Origin: Methylophaga sp.
Lineage (GTDB): Bacteria > Pseudomonadota > Gammaproteobacteria > Nitrosococcales > Methylophagaceae
NCBI GenBank assembly: GCA_014762585.1
Contig: JABURN010000236.1
Span: forward strand, 1-17,389
Length of the DNA: 17,389 nucleotides
Direction: 5' to 3'
Shown here piece by piece: positions 15,157-17,389 of the stretch; positions within the stretch are counted from its first letter, which is position 1, and every line of letters starts with the position of its first letter. Made by a program: the position numbers and the translations under genes. A model generated the notes under the pieces. The model saw nothing but the letters and a program-made list of their open reading frames with translations. It made no database searches and had not been told where the DNA came from.

Positions 15157-16179
15157 TCAACTCCTCTTTGCGATTGTTTCAACCACTTCCCGGACTAAAA
15201 AGGGACCGCGGTATATCAAGCCACTGTATAACTGTACCAGGGCGGCACCAGCATTCAGTTTTGCCAGTGCATCTTCACCAGACATGATTCCACCTGCCGC
15301 AATGATCGGCAAGTCCTCCGGCAGCGCCTCGCGGAACTGGCGGACAATATCGGTGGACTTCTCAAACACCGGCGCGCCGCTGAGACCGCCTGCCTCTTCG
15401 GCATTGCTGAGCCCTGCCACCTCATCACGGGACATTGTTGTATTGGTGGCTATCACCGCATCAATCCGGTGTGAAGCAAAAGTCCCGGCCAGTTGCCGGA
15501 CTTCTTCCGGCGTCAGATCAGGCGCAACCTTGACCGCCATCGGCACATAGCGACCGTGCTCTTCAGCCAGCGTCGCTTGCGCCTGTTTGAGCGCTGTCAG
15601 TAAAGCATCCAGTGATTCACCGAATTGCAGGCTGCGCAGGCCCGGTGTGTTGGGAGAGGAAATATTAATCGTCACATAATCGGCGTAGGGATAGACCTTA
15701 TTGAGACCGATAAGGTAATCATCGACCGCATTCTCAACCGGCGTGTCGAAGTTTTTGCCGATATTAATGCCTATCAGACTCTTGGTCCTGGCTGCTTTCA
15801 CCTGTTCCAGCAGGTGATCCACACCGAGGTTATTAAACCCCATCCGGTTAATAATGCCCTCGGCTTCCGGCACGCGGAATAATCTCGGCTTGGGATTGCC
15901 GGGTTGCGGCCGCGGTGTGACCGTGCCGATTTCGACAAAACCAAACCCCAGGGCCGACATGGCTTCAATATAGTCACCGTTTTTATCCAGTCCAGCGGCA
16001 AGACCGACGGCATTAGGAAACTCCAGCCCCATGACTTTGACCTTGCGCGACGCCATTTTACGGGTCAGCAGCCAGGACAGGCCGGTCAGTTCCATCAGAT
16101 TGATTCCGGCCATTCCCAGATGATGGGACTTCTCCGCATCCAGCCGGAACATCAGACTTCGCATCAGTCGATACAGCAT
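15157..16179 (-). CDS. pyrD: Dihydroorotate dehydrogenase (quinone), class 2
   Basis: A 340-residue FMN enzyme (E. coli 336) that oxidises dihydroorotate to orotate in pyrimidine synthesis, passing electrons to membrane quinone. The N-terminal helical membrane-binding segment (about 1-45) marks class 2. FMN and substrate motifs are present: GLAAGLDKNG (59-68), the IGTVTPRPQPGNPKPR block (84-99) and NRMGFNN (111-117). Catalytic Ser175 is in NISSPNTPGLR, and AAGGI lies near 295. ATG 16179 has GGAGG 4 bases upstream and overlaps the upstream gene's TGA by one base (TGATG). mscS follows one base after its stop. Together with the DUF2797 gene this is a tightly coupled three-gene unit. Confidence 0.97.
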   Translation of the reverse strand: MLYRLMRSLMFRLDAEKSHHLGMAGINLMELTGLSWLLTRKMASRKVKVMGLEFPNAVGLAAGLDKNGDYIEAMSALGFGFVEIGTVTPRPQPGNPKPRLFRVPEAEGIINRMGFNNLGVDHLLEQVKAARTKSLIGINIGKNFDTPVENAVDDYLIGLNKVYPYADYVTINISSPNTPGLRSLQFGESLDALLTALKQAQATLAEEHGRYVPMAVKVAPDLTPEEVRQLAGTFASHRIDAVIATNTTMSRDEVAGLSNAEEAGGLSGAPVFEKSTDIVRQFREALPEDLPIIAAGGIMSGEDALAKLNAGAALVQLYSGLIYRGPFLVREVVETIAKRS

Positions 16180-17009
16180 CAGACCTCCATCTCCACTTCG
16201 TAGCCGCTGAACTTACGCATATTCATCACACCTTTATCGAAAATCAGATACTGACCTTTGATCCCCTTTAAGACACCACTCACTTCGGGCGTTTTATCAA
16301 AATTAAATGAGGAAACCTTCACTGGATACTCAGTGACCGGATAAATAATCTGCTGCTCCTGCTCGCCCGGCAGAATAGCAATGCTGTTGTCATCAAACCG
16401 CTGTTGCAGGGCCTGAATCTCTGACTCGCATTCATTTAGCAGTCGATCCCGCTCGGCCGCCAGGTCAATGGGGTCGGCTTCACCTTTTAGCATTTTGCGC
16501 CAGTCGGTGCGATCGGAAACATGATTCTTGAACATCACCTCCACCAGCCCGGACTGATAGCGGCTTCGGACCCGGAAAATCGGCAGCGCCTGGGTCGCGC
16601 CCTGATCGACCCAGCGGGTCGGCACCTGGTTAATACGGGTAATACCGACTTTCAGGCCGGAACTGTTAGCAAGATAAACAATATGATCCTGCATACAAAC
16701 AGCCTGTCCCCAGTCGGGTTCTCGGCAAGTGCCCTGATCAAAGTGGCACAGCTCGGGTTTGAGGAAACACATATCGCATTGTGCCAGGCGCTGTGAACAG
16801 GGAAAGCAGAAGCCACCGCTGAAGCTTTTTTTGGTCAGGCGCTGACAATTGAGGCAATGAATTTCGCCCTGATATCTGAGGGTTAGAGACTGACCAAGCA
16901 GGTCATTCATTGGCATTTGTTCATCGCCCAGACGCATCGCATATTGAGCCCGGTTATCGGCCGGCAAGGTGACGGCCATCTTGGTCAGCTGTCCGCTGAA
17001 TTTACTCAC
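16179..17009 (-). CDS. DUF2797 family protein with Cys-rich zinc-ribbon-like region
   Basis: A 276-residue cytoplasmic protein without signal or membrane segment, recognisable as the DUF2797 family. Its N-terminal half has nine cysteines: pairs at 52/55, 68/71 and 78/81, then Cys88, 95 and 105. This suggests two or three zinc sites. Next comes HIVYLANSSGLKVGITR (109-125) and TRWVDQGATQA (131-141), with a Glu at 157 and Asn at 162. That pattern recalls a shortened GIY-YIG nuclease fold, with Arg132 and Glu157 where catalytic residues would sit; this is my inference. The start is GTG at 17009, with AGAGGT 5 bases upstream. It heads the unit with pyrD, overlapping by one base. TTGACT and TAATAT occur upstream but 22 bases apart, too far for a standard promoter. 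Function is unknown. Confidence 0.85.
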   Translation of the reverse strand: MSKFSGQLTKMAVTLPADNRAQYAMRLGDEQMPMNDLLGQSLTLRYQGEIHCLNCQRLTKKSFSGGFCFPCSQRLAQCDMCFLKPELCHFDQGTCREPDWGQAVCMQDHIVYLANSSGLKVGITRINQVPTRWVDQGATQALPIFRVRSRYQSGLVEVMFKNHVSDRTDWRKMLKGEADPIDLAAERDRLLNECESEIQALQQRFDDNSIAILPGEQEQQIIYPVTEYPVKVSSFNFDKTPEVSGVLKGIKGQYLIFDKGVMNMRKFSGYEVEMEV

Positions 17010-17082
17010 GTTTTACCTCTGCTTATCACTGAGGCGCCTATATTAGCGCAGATGATGGATGGCTGACAGTCAACTAGGGCGC

Positions 17083-17389
17083 TTACTGCTGCTCAACATC
17101 AGTAATCACCCGGATAGGGAAAGGTTCGGTTACCGAGCCGGTATAGAGGGAGCGATGCGGGAACGGAATCTCAATGCCTTCGGCATCAAAGGCTTCCTTG
17201 ATTTCCTCATGAATGCTGTTTTTCAGATCAATGAATTTCTCCCGTTTCACCCAGACCGAAAACTGCATATCCAGTGAGGATTCGCCAAAGCCCAGAAACA
17301 CAAAGATCGGCTTAGGCTCGTCAAGACACAGCGGATTGGCCTGCGCCACCCGCTCCAACACTTTGCGTACCTTCTTGATATCTTCCTTG
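17083..17389 (-). CDS. Second MscS-family mechanosensitive channel, C-terminal fragment (partial)
   Basis: The frame is open from the right edge of the window to TAA at 17083-17085, leaving about 101 residues of the C-terminus. The visible part opens with KEDIKKVRKVLERVAQ and has a beta-alpha-beta layout. It closes with EAFDAEGIEIPFPHRSLYTG, the end of the MscS cytoplasmic cage. It differs clearly from the complete MscS at 14352-15155 (PFPHRS against PFPQMD), so the two are paralogues and not a local duplication. The pore helix and N-terminus lie outside the window. It is on the same strand as, and 73 bases upstream of, the DUF2797 gene. Confidence 0.85.
   Translation of the reverse strand, partial: KEDIKKVRKVLERVAQANPLCLDEPKPIFVFLGFGESSLDMQFSVWVKREKFIDLKNSIHEEIKEAFDAEGIEIPFPHRSLYTGSVTEPFPIRVITDVEQQ

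Noticed and set aside
17046..17073. TTGACT and TAATAT as a promoter for the DUF2797 gene
   Set aside because: The spacing is 22 bases, too long for a normal sigma-70 promoter, and no better -35 lies at 17 bases.

Overview
The window reads as chromosomal core sequence from a gammaproteobacterium with roughly even base composition. The evidence is gene content and order. A gloB / yafS-type methyltransferase / rnhA / dnaQ block like that of E. coli is present, with gloB divergent from the other three. A grpE-dnaK-dnaJ-dapB block like that of Pseudomonas sits next to it. PBP1b is followed by an LpoP-like TPR lipoprotein, an arrangement described in Pseudomonas. I cannot name the genus. I see no rRNA, tRNA, insertion sequence, phage gene or CRISPR array, and no gene-free stretch longer than about 240 bases.

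Layout from left to right. Positions 2-1453 (+) hold the C-terminal part of PBP1b (mrcB), with an in-frame amber codon at 20-22, then a lipoprotein that probably activates it. Positions 1450-6035 (-) hold a two-gene signalling operon: a REC-HD-GYP response regulator (c-di-GMP phosphodiesterase) overlapping by four bases a large BvgS/EvgS-like hybrid kinase with two periplasmic solute-binding domains. Positions 6174-10904 (-) hold grpE, dnaK, dnaJ and dapB. Near-consensus sigma-32 heat-shock promoters precede both grpE and dnaK, and the dnaK-dnaJ spacer is full of hairpins. Positions 11144-13048 (-) hold yafS-like, rnhA and dnaQ, with gloB diverging at 13074. Positions 13841-17009 (-) hold a DUF2797 protein, pyrD, an MscS-type channel and a small Tyr/Asp-rich lipoprotein, tightly packed in that transcription order. 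The right edge cuts the end of a second MscS-family gene.

How the genes work together. GrpE, DnaK and DnaJ form one chaperone machine under sigma-32 control. RnhA and DnaQ act in DNA replication and repair. PBP1b and the LpoP-like protein build peptidoglycan. DapB feeds the same wall through the diaminopimelate/lysine pathway. PyrD makes pyrimidines, GloB detoxifies methylglyoxal, and the MscS channels protect against osmotic downshock. The least ordinary unit is the hybrid-kinase/HD-GYP pair, which probably couples an unknown periplasmic ligand to c-di-GMP breakdown. Two convergent gene pairs share their stop codons in a single TTAA, so their messages must overlap at the 3' ends.
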